A stretch of 64,000 nt of DNA from Pollenia angustigena (Eukaryota > Arthropoda > Insecta > Diptera > Polleniidae), in contig OV884059.1 of NCBI GenBank assembly GCA_930367215.1, positions 226,423,803-226,487,802 on the forward strand. The letters run 5' to 3'. The notes below the pieces were generated by a model. It saw only the letters and a list, made by a program, of their open reading frames with translations. It was not told where the DNA came from and searched no databases. The translations under genes were made by a program, and so were the position numbers. Position 1 is the stretch's first letter. Each line of letters starts with the position of its first letter. This document shows, in pieces, positions 43,621-54,600 of the stretch.

Positions 43621-44209
43621 CCCTGCAGATAACGAGACTAGTCCATGCATGCATGTAAAGAGTAGTCCATAAAGGAGTAGGAGTACTCCAAAACTACTCC
43701 AAATATATGGGTAAAAGGTGGTCCATTTAACTTTACGATGTCCTAGTAGGGGACCATATAACCCACTGAACTAGTCCTTAAACTACTCCATGGAGTACTA
43801 AAGTGGGTTAGTTTTAAAAGTACTCCATGTTACTACAGTGTGGAGTACACTCAAGGTGTAGTTTAATCATATTTCTTTTTAATTTTTTACTAATCGCCTT
43901 TTATGGTGTGAACTGTAGTCTATTATTGATATTGTTAAATATATTTACTCGGTACATATTTTAAATTTTTTTACCTTTTTTCCACAAATTTCACAAACTT
44001 TCACTTTTAAATAAACAATTAATAATGGACACCATCAGGGCTACCAATGTGTAATACTGTAAACTATAGAAAAGTATACATCATGCAGTTGTTGGCAGCA
44101 CTGCATGTTAATTTCTTATAACATGGTCCATACTACAGTACATTGGACCATGTTGTAAGTAGTCCATTTAAGCCACAATGGACCATGTAGTCCAATATTA
44201 TCTGTAGGG
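43621..44209 (+). mobile_element. 589-bp TIR element (CCCTGCAGATAA), copy A
   Basis: Ends CCCTGCAGATAACGAGACTA and complement CCCTACAGATAATATTGG. Subterminal DNA is crowded with TAGTCCA, GGTCCAT, ACTACTCC and GGAGTA words in both orientations. An inverted copy is at 49532-50115. A 2-bp AT flank may be the duplication. No ORF; superfamily unassigned. Confidence 0.85.
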
Positions 44210-44429
44210 ATGTCAAAAACAGAAACAAAGCTAATAAAAGAGAATAAACAAAATTTTGACATTCAACATTGATTTTAGCTAATATCAGCAGGGCTTTTAA
44301 GACCACCTGTAATAAATTCGCCTTGAATCTAACGGAACTTTGTGCATTTTTTTGTTGAACTAAACAAAAGAACAAAGATATTTTGCATTTGCTCTTTCGA
44401 AAGAACATTTGCACTGAATTCCGCTATTG

Positions 44430-45150
44430 TTAAATTTTACACGGTTGAATTTTAAATAAAACAATATTTTGAACCCAATAGAAAAAAACACATATTGATG
44501 AAAAAATAATAAACATTTTGAGAAACTTGCATAAATAAACGAAGTTCAACGCAATTTTTAAGAAAATATGTAAGTATATCTAAGTAGATTAGAACAACAT
44601 ACTTTGGAAGCGAAAAAATACGTTTTTTACACCCCTAAAAATATACATTGATTTATTTTATAATGATTCCTAAAATTGTGTTGGTGTATAATAATAATAA
44701 ATAATACTAAAGTCCATATTTTAGCTTTAAATACTATACCTACACACTTTTTGGTATTAATTGAAAGGTATAACGATGCAGCGCTTATTAACACTATTTT
44801 CGATTATAATTTTCCATTCCCGGAAGAGCATAAAGTTTTGCTTTCATACCCGGGAATATTTTGTGAAGAATAATATAAAAAAAGTACCTATTATAGATTT
44901 GATCAGTTAATGACAATCAATCTTCATTTTATTCTTTTAATAGAAAAAAACTTAATTTCTTTTAAAACATTTTATACGTTAAAGTTCAAAGTTGCCTTTC
45001 GTTTAAAAATTCTTGCCATCGTCGTTAAATCTAATAAAAGCATTACAAAAGATTTTAGAAAACATATCGTAATAGACTCATATTTATTTTAAAGAAACAT
45101 TCGAGCTTATATCTTCCAGCATTTTACAATCCTGTTTCATTATGACAAAT
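44430..45150. other. Stretch without recognised features
   Basis: AT-rich. Short open frames at 44676-44873 and 44910-45092 show no recognisable motif or codon structure and are probably chance. Confidence 0.4.
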
Positions 45151-45154
45151 ATTT

Positions 45155-46095
45155 ATACCCACACCACAATAGTGGAGAGGGTATTATGTATTTGTGCTGA
45201 TGTGTGTAACGCCTTAAAATATTGGTCCTAGACCCACCTTTAAGTACACCAATCGCAATTTTGTTGATAATTTGATAAAATTCTTATAGGTTTTTAATCC
45301 AAATTTTTAATATTTTTAATTAGGCTTAAGTTCATGAAATTTAATTTTCATTAAATTATTTTCGTGAAGAAAGGAATTTTACAACATGAAAATTAATTAA
45401 AATTGATATTGATAATCTTTCATTCTTGACGTGGCTCGGGCTCGAACCCTGGCCGGCAGGTTACCATGACATGTTTCGATCGCAACCACTCGATCTCCTC
45501 AGATGGATTTGCCGTCTTACACTCGCAGCCATCGACGACTGCTGACGTCACTAGTCAAACATCAATCCTTAAACCAAATTGTATTTTAGCATTTGGTAGA
45601 TCGAAATTTGCTTTCCTGAATGATTATCCATTTTAATCGATTTTACATGTTATTTCCTTTACTTCTGTTTTTTCGTACTTTCGTCAAGAATTTTTCTTGA
45701 AGTCCAAGTACATTTTTTGTTTTTTCACTTTGTCTTTCTCTTTTCTGTTGACCTTTTTCAGCACAACTTGATACTAATTATTCTGATACTAATTATTCTT
45801 ATAGGTATTAATCATAGGACCACGAGGGAAGATAAGGGGAAATGTCTTCCTCTCAGAAACTATCAAAACGATTTTAATGAAATTTAAAACATAGATAGAT
45901 CTATATCTATATGGACACATAAGCTATACAGTTTTTCAAAAATAGGACCACAAGCTTTCAAACCGATTTTAATGAAGTTTATAAACATAAATAAATCCAT
46001 ATTTATATGGACACATTATTATAGTGTGTTTTTAAATACTGTGGTGATGGGTATCATATAGTCGGGCTGGACCGACTATACTTTCTTACTTGTTT
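45155..46095 (+). repeat. Dispersed repeat family 1 (copy e), split by a retroposon
   Basis: Starts TTATACCCACACCACAATAGTGG; ends GGGTATCATATA with hairpin GTCGGGCTGGACCGAC (46061-46076), TATACTTTCTTACTTGTTT. Interrupted at about 45281-45804 by the retroposon below. Confidence 0.68.
45293..45792 (-). mobile_element. SINE-like retroposon with 12-bp TSD
   Basis: ATTCTTATAGGT occurs on both sides (about 45281-45292 and 45793-45804), inside repeat copy e, marking the insertion. On the minus strand a central tRNA-like part has GGCTGCGAGTGTAAGACGG (A-box-like) and CCAGGGTTCGAGCCC (B-box). It is followed by CGTCAAGAATGAAAG and an AT-rich 3' tail shared with 35097-35300. About 230 bp of unrelated sequence precedes the tRNA-like part. 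Confidence 0.65.
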
Positions 46096-46388
46096 ATAAT
46101 GATTCCGTTCGACATATTGTCCTCGCCCGAAAATCGTATATATAGTTTTTACACACTTATATATTCTTCTTTCTATTTTCTTTCTATATATTATATGTGG
46201 AAGTACATATATATAAAACAAAGTCCGGTGTGTTATACACTATTTATTACTCAAGAACGGCTGGACCGATATTGATGATTTAAACATTTGGAAATTTCAA
46301 TAGTTCTAAGATCAGTTGTGAATTCAGAATGTCAAGAAGATGCTAACTATCTAAAGAACAAAGCATTATCTGGTCTATAGTTGATTAA

Positions 46389-46756
46389 GGGTAGTCTACA
46401 CGATCACACAAGTCGTACGCATTTCGAAGACTTGTATTATCGCCTTAACCCCCTTTAATGGTGCTTTACACTATCACACAAGTCTTACGTTTTTTTGGCG
46501 AAAATGCTTCCCTGTTCTATTTATTGTTTGAAAATTTTCAAAAAAAAAAAAAAACAATTTATCATGACAGGGTTGTATTTTCAACAAAATACGTAAGACT
46601 TGTGCGATTGTGTAAAGTACCCTTTAAAGCTGATTTACACTATCACTGTCATGATAAGTTTTTATTGTTTTTTGAAAATTTTCAAACAATAATAAGATCA
46701 AGGAAGCGTTTTCCTAAAATACTTAAAGACTTTGTTGGATAGTGAATAACGGCCTT
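46389..46756. repeat. Cluster of related MITEs (TACACKATCACACAAGTC type)
   Basis: AGGGTAGTCTACACGATCAC at the left, the complete MITE 46458-46623 in the middle, and a third unit AAAGCTGATTTACACTATCAC to GGATAGTGAATAACGGCC at the right share end sequence and GAAAATTTTCAAA cores. Similar ends occur at 36818 and 62041. Confidence 0.6.
46458..46623. mobile_element. 166-bp MITE, TTA TSD
   Basis: ATGGTGCTTTACACTATCAC and complement AGGGTACTTTACACAATCGC, with ACAAGTCTTACG in both arms; TTA at 46455-46457 and 46624-46626. Confidence 0.75.
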
Positions 46757-47183
46757 TAGTAGAACTAATGACAAAGTCAAAAGTGAATCCGTACATTTCC
46801 ACTATTGACATTTTCTACAGGGTACATTCATATGTAAACATATTTTTTGTATTTGTTGTATGCATACTTACATACATATGTACATACATTTGTAAAATAA
46901 GAAAAACATCAGGCGATTTTATTGTCTCTATCTTATGCAGTGTTACCAAATAAGCGGATTTGTAGGTAGGAGTTTGGGAGATTTTTGAAAAATGTATGAA
47001 TGTTACTTTTAATAAAATTTCTCTATGACGTGCTAAACTCCCAATTTTTATTTTTGATAAATACACTGAAATTAATTGTTTAACACTGAACTTTGTTGTT
47101 GAAGGGATAAGCTATGACAAATATTTCTGTATTAAACAGAATTTTTTAACAAAAACTTATTTAAAAATTATAAGTTAGATTAA

Positions 47184-47309
47184 GGGCCATTATTATAACT
47201 TGGCGTTAGCTGTTATCCGACAGTTAACAGACGCTTTTTGACAGATAACACATTATTTTCTGTCAATTTAATCTTAACTTTAGCTAACTTCAAGTTGTAA
47301 TAATGGCCC
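47184..47309. mobile_element. 126-bp MITE (GGGCCATTATTAYAACTTG), TAA TSD
   Basis: GGGCCATTATTATAACTTG and complement GGGCCATTATTACAACTTG, flanked by TAA (47181-47183, 47310-47312). Inner arms share GTTAGCT / AGCTAAC. Confidence 0.82.
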
Positions 47310-48417
47310 TAAGTGTTTTTACAACAACTTCCAATTCTTGCGTTTTACGTTTTCGATTTCCAGCACTCCCCTGAAATGTCATCATTATTGCCTCTCAAAA
47401 CCTTCAGTATTGGTACTTAGTTTTTTATTTATCGGTTAATTAAAGCAAAGCCGAGATTACTTTTTTCATGTTTTGTATACATTTTCAATAATAATGATAA
47501 TAAAAACTTTTATTCCAGAAATCAAGAAATATAAATTTCAATTATCAAAGAAAAGAAAAAAATATTGTAAAATTCGATTCGAAAAAGTCCCTTGCACTTT
47601 ATTGCATCAGTACCTATTATTTGGCATTGATATAATTTGGCAACTTTAATTTTTACAATATCTACTATGTACATAGTTTATCTTTTATAGATTTGGAAAT
47701 ATGTACTTCGAAAATTAAACTTTAGTATTTTTGACCTACATTGGTCTAGTATTTAGAATATCTTAAACTGAAATTTATCCTGAATATTTTTTTCTGAAAA
47801 TTCAGCAAGTCGATTAATATGTTATGGAAAATTTATAAAAAAGAAATCTTAAGAAATCAAAGCAAGTTATATGATAAATACTAGACCAAGGTATGTCAAA
47901 AATATAAAATTTTAATTTTCGAAGTCGGATATTTCCTAAACAATAAGAGATAATTTATGGCTGTCGCTAACTTATTTGTAGAACTAGCCTGAAACACTTA
48001 ATTGCAGACATGCAATTAATTGCAGACATGCAAAATGAGAATATCCAAATTGTACCAACATGTTTAGGTACCCAAACATATCTACTTTATTGTTATTGTT
48101 ATTATTAATTTGCTCTACATTATTCAATAAGTTGGGCATATATATATTGCGCAATTATTGAATACATGTAAAAGTAAACAGAACTAACGCACAAATGTGC
48201 GTAATGTACAATGTTGTCAATACTTTAAAAATATATTCTTTTTTGCGGAATATAAACCAAAAGAATTTAGATTTATCCAATATATTGTTCCACCTACATA
48301 ATTAAATAATATTCACACACATTTAGTATTTAAAAGTTTGTAGAATATTAATTTTTTTAGTGTTTTTAAAGAACTTAACAATTTTTTAAAACTTTCATTT
48401 AACTGAAGCAAATTTAA

Positions 48418-48897
48418 TGATTCGATTACGGATGGCAACGAAACTGAAATTGTGTTGCAATTTGCCAAATTTATATTACGTATGGCAACTGTCAACTTAC
48501 AGCTTGTTATTTATGTTGCCATATTGGAAACCACAAACTTGTAGTTGCTGCGAATATTTTTTAAAGTGAAGAAGTCACTCGTAATACTGCTCTGTGGGGT
48601 ACTTCTGTAACTTTTGAGAAGTTTAAGGACAAAAATGTTGAATAATAAATAAAAATGCCGGCGGAGGACCGCCAAAGGTCCACGGAACATTTTAAAGTTT
48701 TTTAACTTTGAATCACTTTATTTTTGGGTTTTTTCAATTTGCTATATATATTTCAAGTAGCCAAACGGTCAAAATCGCATTATCGATAACTTTTTGGCAA
48801 CTAAGAAATGTTGCCGTACCTAATACAAATATAAATGTCAGTTGCGTTGCTTTTTTACAACGCAACTTAAGTTTTGTTGCCATCCGTAATCGAACCA
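48418..48897. mobile_element. 480-bp TIR element (TGRTTCGATTACGGATGGCAAC), TAA TSD
   Basis: TGATTCGATTACGGATGGCA and complement TGGTTCGATTACGGATGGCA, flanked by TAA (48415-48417, 48898-48900). A GC-rich hairpin-like piece (GCCGGCGGAGGACCGCC near 48657) lies inside. No ORF. Confidence 0.82.
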
Positions 48898-49040
48898 TAA
48901 GTTATTAAAGCATATATCATTCTGGATATATAAAAGTATTTAAAAATTCTTAAACCATTAACTCATTTCCCGCTTCGAGTTTGCGAAAATACAAGTTTTT
49001 AGTAAGCATATTCATACATTAATGGGTATGAAGAAAATTT

Positions 49041-49330
49041 AAGTTAGCGAAGCCCGTGTTTGTTATACCATAGAGGAAACAATTTTTGTACTCGACAGAA
49101 GGTCGGCTATGCATAGAAACTTTAGTTACCAAAGTCGGTGTCTGTTATACCAAAGAGGTGAAAATTCTTGTGTCCGGTCGAAGTCCAGTTATCCTGAGAA
49201 GCTTCAGTTAGTTGTTGGAGGAGAAAATTTTTGCACTCGGCGGAAACTTTGGTAAGTAGGAAATCCTTTCGCCCGGCTGAAGGCCGGTTTTCTAGAGGAG
49301 CTTTAGCGAAGCCGGTGTTTGTTATACAAT
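49041..49330 (+). repeat. Tandem repeat, about 82-bp period, 3-4 units
   Basis: Units start near 49041, 49123, 49205 and 49306. Shared words are TTAGCGAAGCCGGTGTTTGTT, ATACCA-AGAGG, AAAATT-TTG, CTCGGCGGAAG and GGCCGG. Units are 70-85 percent alike by eye. More GC-rich than the surroundings. Resembles minisatellite arrays found in some non-autonomous elements, but no ends were recognised. Confidence 0.6.
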
Positions 49331-49531
49331 AAATTTTTTAATTAAAAAACTTCATAAGTACTAACATAACTATTCACCTCCTTAACATTTTGGTTTGAAA
49401 AAACTGTAATAGGAGCTAAAAAATTTTATAATAAATTGTGTATATGTATCCAGAAAGATCTATTCAAATGCTTTAAAATTATATCAGTATCTATTGCAAA
49501 AAAACTGAAAAATCACAAAGGTATGTACATA

Positions 49532-50115
49532 CCCTACAGATAATATTGGACTACGTGGTCCATTGTGGCTTAAATGGACTACTTACAACATGGTCCAATG
49601 TACTGTAGTATGGACCATGTTATAAGAAATAAACACATAGTGCTGCCAACAACTGCATGATGTATAATTTTCTATAGTTTACAGTATTACACATTGGTAG
49701 CCCTGATGTTGTCCATTATTAATTGTTCATTTATAAGTGAAAGTTTGTGAAATTTGTGGAAAAATGGTAAACAAATTAAAAATACCAAGTAAATATATTT
49801 AATAATAGCAATAATAGACTACAGACACACCATAAAAGGCGATTAGTAAAAAATGAAAAAGAAAAATGCTTAAACTACCCCTTAAGTGTACTCCATACTG
49901 TAGTAACATGGAGTACTTTTAAAACTAACCCACTTTAGTACTCCTTGGAGTAGTTTAGGGACTACTTCGGTGGGTTATATGGTCCCCTCCTATGACATCG
50001 TATTGTTAAATGGACCACCTTCTACCCATATATTTGGAGTAGTTTTGGAGTACTCCTACTCCTTTATGGACTACTCTTTACATGCATGTATGGACTAGTC
50101 TCGTTATCTGCAGGG
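49532..50115 (-). mobile_element. 584-bp TIR element (CCCTGCAGATAA), copy B, inverted
   Basis: Full-length inverted partner of 43621-44209, about 5.3 kb away, alike over its whole length. Flanked by TA on both sides. Confidence 0.85.
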
Positions 50116-52600
50116 TATATATGGATGTACATACATATGTATATAAGAAAACTTTAAGTGGTCCGTAACACGAAAACTATGCGTTTGCGCCACTTTTACC
50201 ACTTTATATTTTTCTTTTATTTTCAATTTTCTATCACCTTTGGTTTTTTGTTTTTTTTTTTTTTTTTTTTTTTAACTGTAAAAGATGCATAATTTACCGA
50301 AAAACTAACACAAAAACTTAAAAACTCCTCAATGCTTAGAAAAATTGCAAAAACAGATAAATCTGCACATTTGGCAACGCTGGCCGAAATATTAATTTTT
50401 GTTATTGTTTTTTTACACATCTAAGAAAACAACTACAAATATGTATACAATCATGAAAAAAAATCTTAATAAAGAGGAAGAAACATGGGGTGTGTATGAG
50501 TAATCTAATTTCTATAAAAGTTAAAATAAAACTTTTTTTAAATTAGTATACCTATGAAGTTTAAATAACTTTAAAATTAGCTTCCTTTTTATACATACAT
50601 ACATACATGTATTTATTTACAAGATATTTAAAAATTGTAATTAAATAGGTAGGTATTAAATTTTTATTTAAAACTTTCATTTACGAAATTTGTTAATTTT
50701 GTCGCTGTAGCGTGTAAAAAATTTCTTAATCAGTTTTTTTTATATCACCTTTTATTTTTTTGTTGGTTTAACTTTTATTTCAAAATAAGAAAAAATCTTA
50801 AAATGTTTTATTTAAAAAAGTTACGTTTCTTAAATTTCACTACCGATTTTTTTTCTTGTTGACTTTGGTTGCCGCTAAAGTACTGAAAGAAACGAAAAAA
50901 AAAACAAAAATTATTTTTAATTTCCCTTTTGATGTAAAGAAAGCAAATAAAAATATGTGCGTCAAGAGAGCGTTGATAGTTCTTACTGAAAACACTTATT
51001 TGAATTGGTGCTTTTAGGATTTGATATGAATTTGGGAATTAAATGCTTTTGGGAGGTCAAATGATTATACTGGGGCCTAATCAAATTATTTAAAATTTAT
51101 AAAAAAAAAAAAAGAAATAAAAAATGTATGTGCTGTTTCCAGGTGACAAACAATTGGTTGTGTAGAAAAATTTATATAAAAATCACTCAGTTTTTTTAGT
51201 GCTTTTCATATAAATTTCAATACACAATCAATTGCTTGCCACCTGGAAAAAATACATTAAATTTTCGTTTTCTCTGATTTTCATTTTTACACTTTACTTT
51301 AGCTATATTTTTGGAATTAAAAAAAAAAACTAAAATTCATCAAAAATAGTTTTTAAATACGTTATTGCCAAAACTAAAATATAATTTAATTAACAATATT
51401 AAAATAAAGAATCAAAGTAATTAAAATAAAATAAATGTATAATAAAACAGAATATTATTATTATAAGTAAAATAGACAAAACACAAACATATTAACAAGT
51501 CAAAAGCTTATTATTAGAAAAATACATAGGTACAGAGGAAACATTCAAAATTGAATAGATTAAACTATAGCAAAAAATCTAAAATCATCAGTTTGAGATC
51601 CACAGATTATAGAAGTATACATACTACAGAATAAAAAAAAAGCTTAACTTGCAAAAAAATCCGCTGAATGGTTTTCACATCCAAATTGGTTAGTTAAATC
51701 TGGGATTTACTTATTCGTATATAAAGGCAATGTCAAGAACAAAAAAAAAAACTATAGATTATGAAAATGTGCGTACCATAGAAATAGGTAATGGTTCATG
51801 CTTCTTTTAATATAAATTATTTTTATTATTTAAACATTCGAAAAACTGTTTCAAAAGTAAAAAGATTTTGTTAAGGTTAACCCAAGTTATTAAGTTTTCT
51901 TTCATAGTTATTTTTGATATCATTATCTCGGAATTTAAGTAACAGTAACATGAACAGGACGTCACAATTTCATCACATTCATTATTGCACTTAGGCCCAA
52001 AACGGCCGGCGAAACCCTTGTTTCAGTCGTTTTGCTACAAGGTTGCACTATTATACTTAATGAGCACACAGGTTTTTTTTAACACATCTTGCCATTTAAT
52101 TGCACGGTGAATTGCGGCCTTTAATAATGCAATATTAATTTTTATATAGCAATATATTGAATAATTTAATTTAAGTTTATTTTAGCATATATTAGTTTAC
52201 TTTATATTGACGCTCACAGCACATATTTAAAGAAAAATTAAGAAAAAAATTGTCACTTCATGGCGAATGATACACAAAAATTTCCCACTTTAAACTCAAT
52301 ATACTTTAATTTTCTTTTGTGTAAAAAATGTTGATTTTATAAAAATTAAAGATGTTCATTGCTTATTTCATTAAAATAAATATTAATTACAACGTGTTTT
52401 TCTGAAATTTACGTTCTACTTTAATTTTTTTAAGTATTACCTTTTTTACAATTTCTTACAATTAACCCACTGTAAAAAGAAATGTATAAAAAAAAGACAA
52501 TAATAAAGTGATAAAGTGCTGCCAAGTTTGAAGCGTCTTTCATTGTTATAAACTAGTGTGGCAATATTGTTGAGGTGAAAATAAATTTGGTCATATTCTG
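50116..52600. other. Long stretch with only one small MITE recognised
   Basis: AT-rich with poly(T)/(A) runs. Apart from the MITE at 51124-51257, I see no supported gene. A good splice-acceptor-like run exists on the minus strand at about 50883-50905 (pyrimidines then CAG), but no matching exon can be argued. Confidence 0.4.
51124..51257. mobile_element. Small TIR element (TTCCAGGTGRCAARCAATTG)
   Basis: TTTCCAGGTGACAAACAATTG pairs with CAATTGCTTGCCACCTGGAA, and TTTATATAAAAA pairs with CATATAAATTTC. MITE-like hairpin of about 134 bp; target duplication not clear. Confidence 0.65.
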
Positions 52601-52602
52601 TC

Positions 52603-52806
52603 AGTCAGCTGTGAAGTATTGTGGAGACTACGCAATTTTTGCAAATAAAAGAACGAAAAATATTGTGTATGTGCTGTAAAAAAAGAGTAATAGAAAAAAA
52701 TTGATTAAATTGCAAAATTATTTGAAAAATTACTTTAAAAATCGTGATTTGAGCATTGCATTAAATATAAAAATTTGTCAAAAAAGAAATAAAAAACTAA
52801 AGAGAT
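52603..52806 (+). promoter_or_regulatory. Candidate initiator and non-coding first exon of a divergent gene
   Basis: TCAGTC initiator-like motif at 52601-52606, then about 200 bp of A-rich leader without a long ORF, ending in a strong donor GTAAGTGTG at 52807. No TATA box at -30 and no exact DPE position. Speculative: initiator and donor consensus both occur by chance. Confidence 0.22.
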
Positions 52807-53990
52807 GTAAGTGTGTGTAAATAATATATACTATAGGTTTATAAATAAATATATATCAGAAAAGTATAATTCGTGTTACATATATGTATGTATGTATATT
52901 CTTTATTTAAAAAACATTAAAAAATAGTTTTGTTAAAAAAAGACATTAAATGCACTTGGCTGCAAACTACTAATAATTTAAACGAACAATTACGTATATG
53001 TTTTTGTCATATTTTCTGTTGCTATTTCCCCTTCTACCTTTATTGCGTCTTTTCGATATCTCGATCTTTTTTCTCTTTAGTTTTCACAAATAATTTTTTT
53101 TTTAATTTGTTTTAGGTATGTATATTTGTTTGTTTATCCATTTGTTTGTTATTGTTTAACGGTAGCACTCTAAATTTTATTAATTTGTATTATTTATGTA
53201 CTAAATATATACGTATAAATAAGTATATACATATATATATGTATGTTTAAAAAGAGGAGTAATGATATTCTTATTTTTTTTTATTAAATAACGTCAGCGT
53301 CATTTCTTTTGTTTGCAAATAATATTGTTGTATTTTAATATATACATATATGTACATACGTTTATATAGATACATATTAACGTACATATTTACATATCAA
53401 TAAACTTTATAGTATATAGCTTTAAAAACAATAATATTCAGCAGTGATGCCAACTCTTGGCACACTTAACACGTGAAGAAATTTAAAAACGGGCTAAAAA
53501 TAAAAAATACAAAAAATCCTAAAAAGGGCTAAAATATATTTTTTACAGCAAAACACCAAATAATGTAAACAAATAATTTATTGTAAACTTCTAATGAGTA
53601 TGAGAATAATTTACATTGAACTGAAGTAAGATGAAATTGCAACTTTAGGTTGCGAATACTTTTAAATTCCTCAGTGAGTTATAGTTATAGGACTAGAAAT
53701 GACATTGTGAAATTTCGAGAAGACCGGTCCATAATTTATCCTAGGCCTCATATAAACTCTCGGAAACAGTTTTTTAGGACTAAAAATTACACTCTAAAAT
53801 ATCATGCTAGTTAAAATTGCTTTTCAAGCTAGTTTAAATTGCTTAAAAAAAGCATAAAACTTTCTGATTGTCGGTCAATAATTTAATATACCTATGTATG
53901 TATGACTAACCGCAACCAATTTAATGCTGATGTCTGTTTTTATTAAGATAAATTAATAATAAATGGATATCACTCCTGTAATAATTGAAC
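52807..53990. other. Stretch without recognised features
   Basis: AT-rich with TACATA-type microsatellite runs (53180-53400). CAGTGATGCCAACTC near 53441 looks like a hAT end, but no partner end was found. Confidence 0.35.
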
Positions 53991-53995
53991 TGTCG

Positions 53996-54047
53996 GTGAA
54001 GGGTATCAAAGATTCGACACAGCCGAATATAGCATTCTTACTTGTTT
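53996..54047 (-). repeat. Terminal hairpin of dispersed repeat family 2 (copy 3)
   Basis: GTGAAGGGTATCAAAG, hairpin ATTCGACACAGCCGAAT (54012-54028), then ATAGCATTCTTACTTGTTT. The complement matches copy 1 at 26418. Confidence 0.6.
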
Positions 54048-54352
54048 AAGAAAATTGCTTAAAATTCCGGTTACCAGGTAAATTTTCTGTTGCTTTAATT
54101 TCGCCATCTACATTTAATTTTCACTCTACAATTGTAAGCCAAACAAGTTTTCGTTGAAGATAATGTTATTAAAAACTGTAAAGTTTTTTAGGTATATCTA
54201 TGTACTTATATGCATAAAGAAAAATTAAGAAAAAGCAATTATATAAATTTGTGCTGATACATAGAAATCTAGACGCATGATTTAGTAAACCGAATGATCT
54301 TTTCGTATCCGTCCGTCCAAAGTTTCTCATATATTTGGTGTATCTAGATAAT

Positions 54353-54561
54353 GGGTGCGTTCTTAAATGCATCACTGCGCTGCATCAGTGATTTCAAATC
54401 GTTATATATTTATCAGTGAAGTAAATGTGGACCAAAAAATTGTGAAATACTCCACAAAAATAATAGAAATACAATAAAAAAAAATTATAATTATTTTTTA
54501 TCGGCTTTATAAAAAGTTTGCTTTTCTGATGCAGCGCAGTGATGCATTTACGAACGCACCC
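54353..54561. mobile_element. 209-bp MITE (GGGTGCGTTCGTAAATGCATC), AAT TSD
   Basis: Ends GGGTGCGTTCTTAAATGCAT and complement GGGTGCGTTCGTAAATGCAT, then CACTGCGCTGCATCAG in both arms; AAT at 54350-54352 and 54562-54564. Sister of 30600-30809. Confidence 0.85.
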
Positions 54562-54600
54562 AATATTCAGCACAAATAACTTTTATATGAATCTCATAAC

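Noticed and set aside
45420..45560. A genuine tRNA gene
   Set aside because: A/B-box-like words are present but no cloverleaf with acceptor stem can be built, and the sequence sits in a retroposon.
49041..49330. CRISPR-like array
   Set aside because: Units are diverged and contiguous without unique spacers, and the genome is eukaryotic.
52002..52120. MITE with GGCCCAAAACGG / TTGCGGCC ends
   Set aside because: Only a few bases of the ends match in inverted order and no duplication is convincing.
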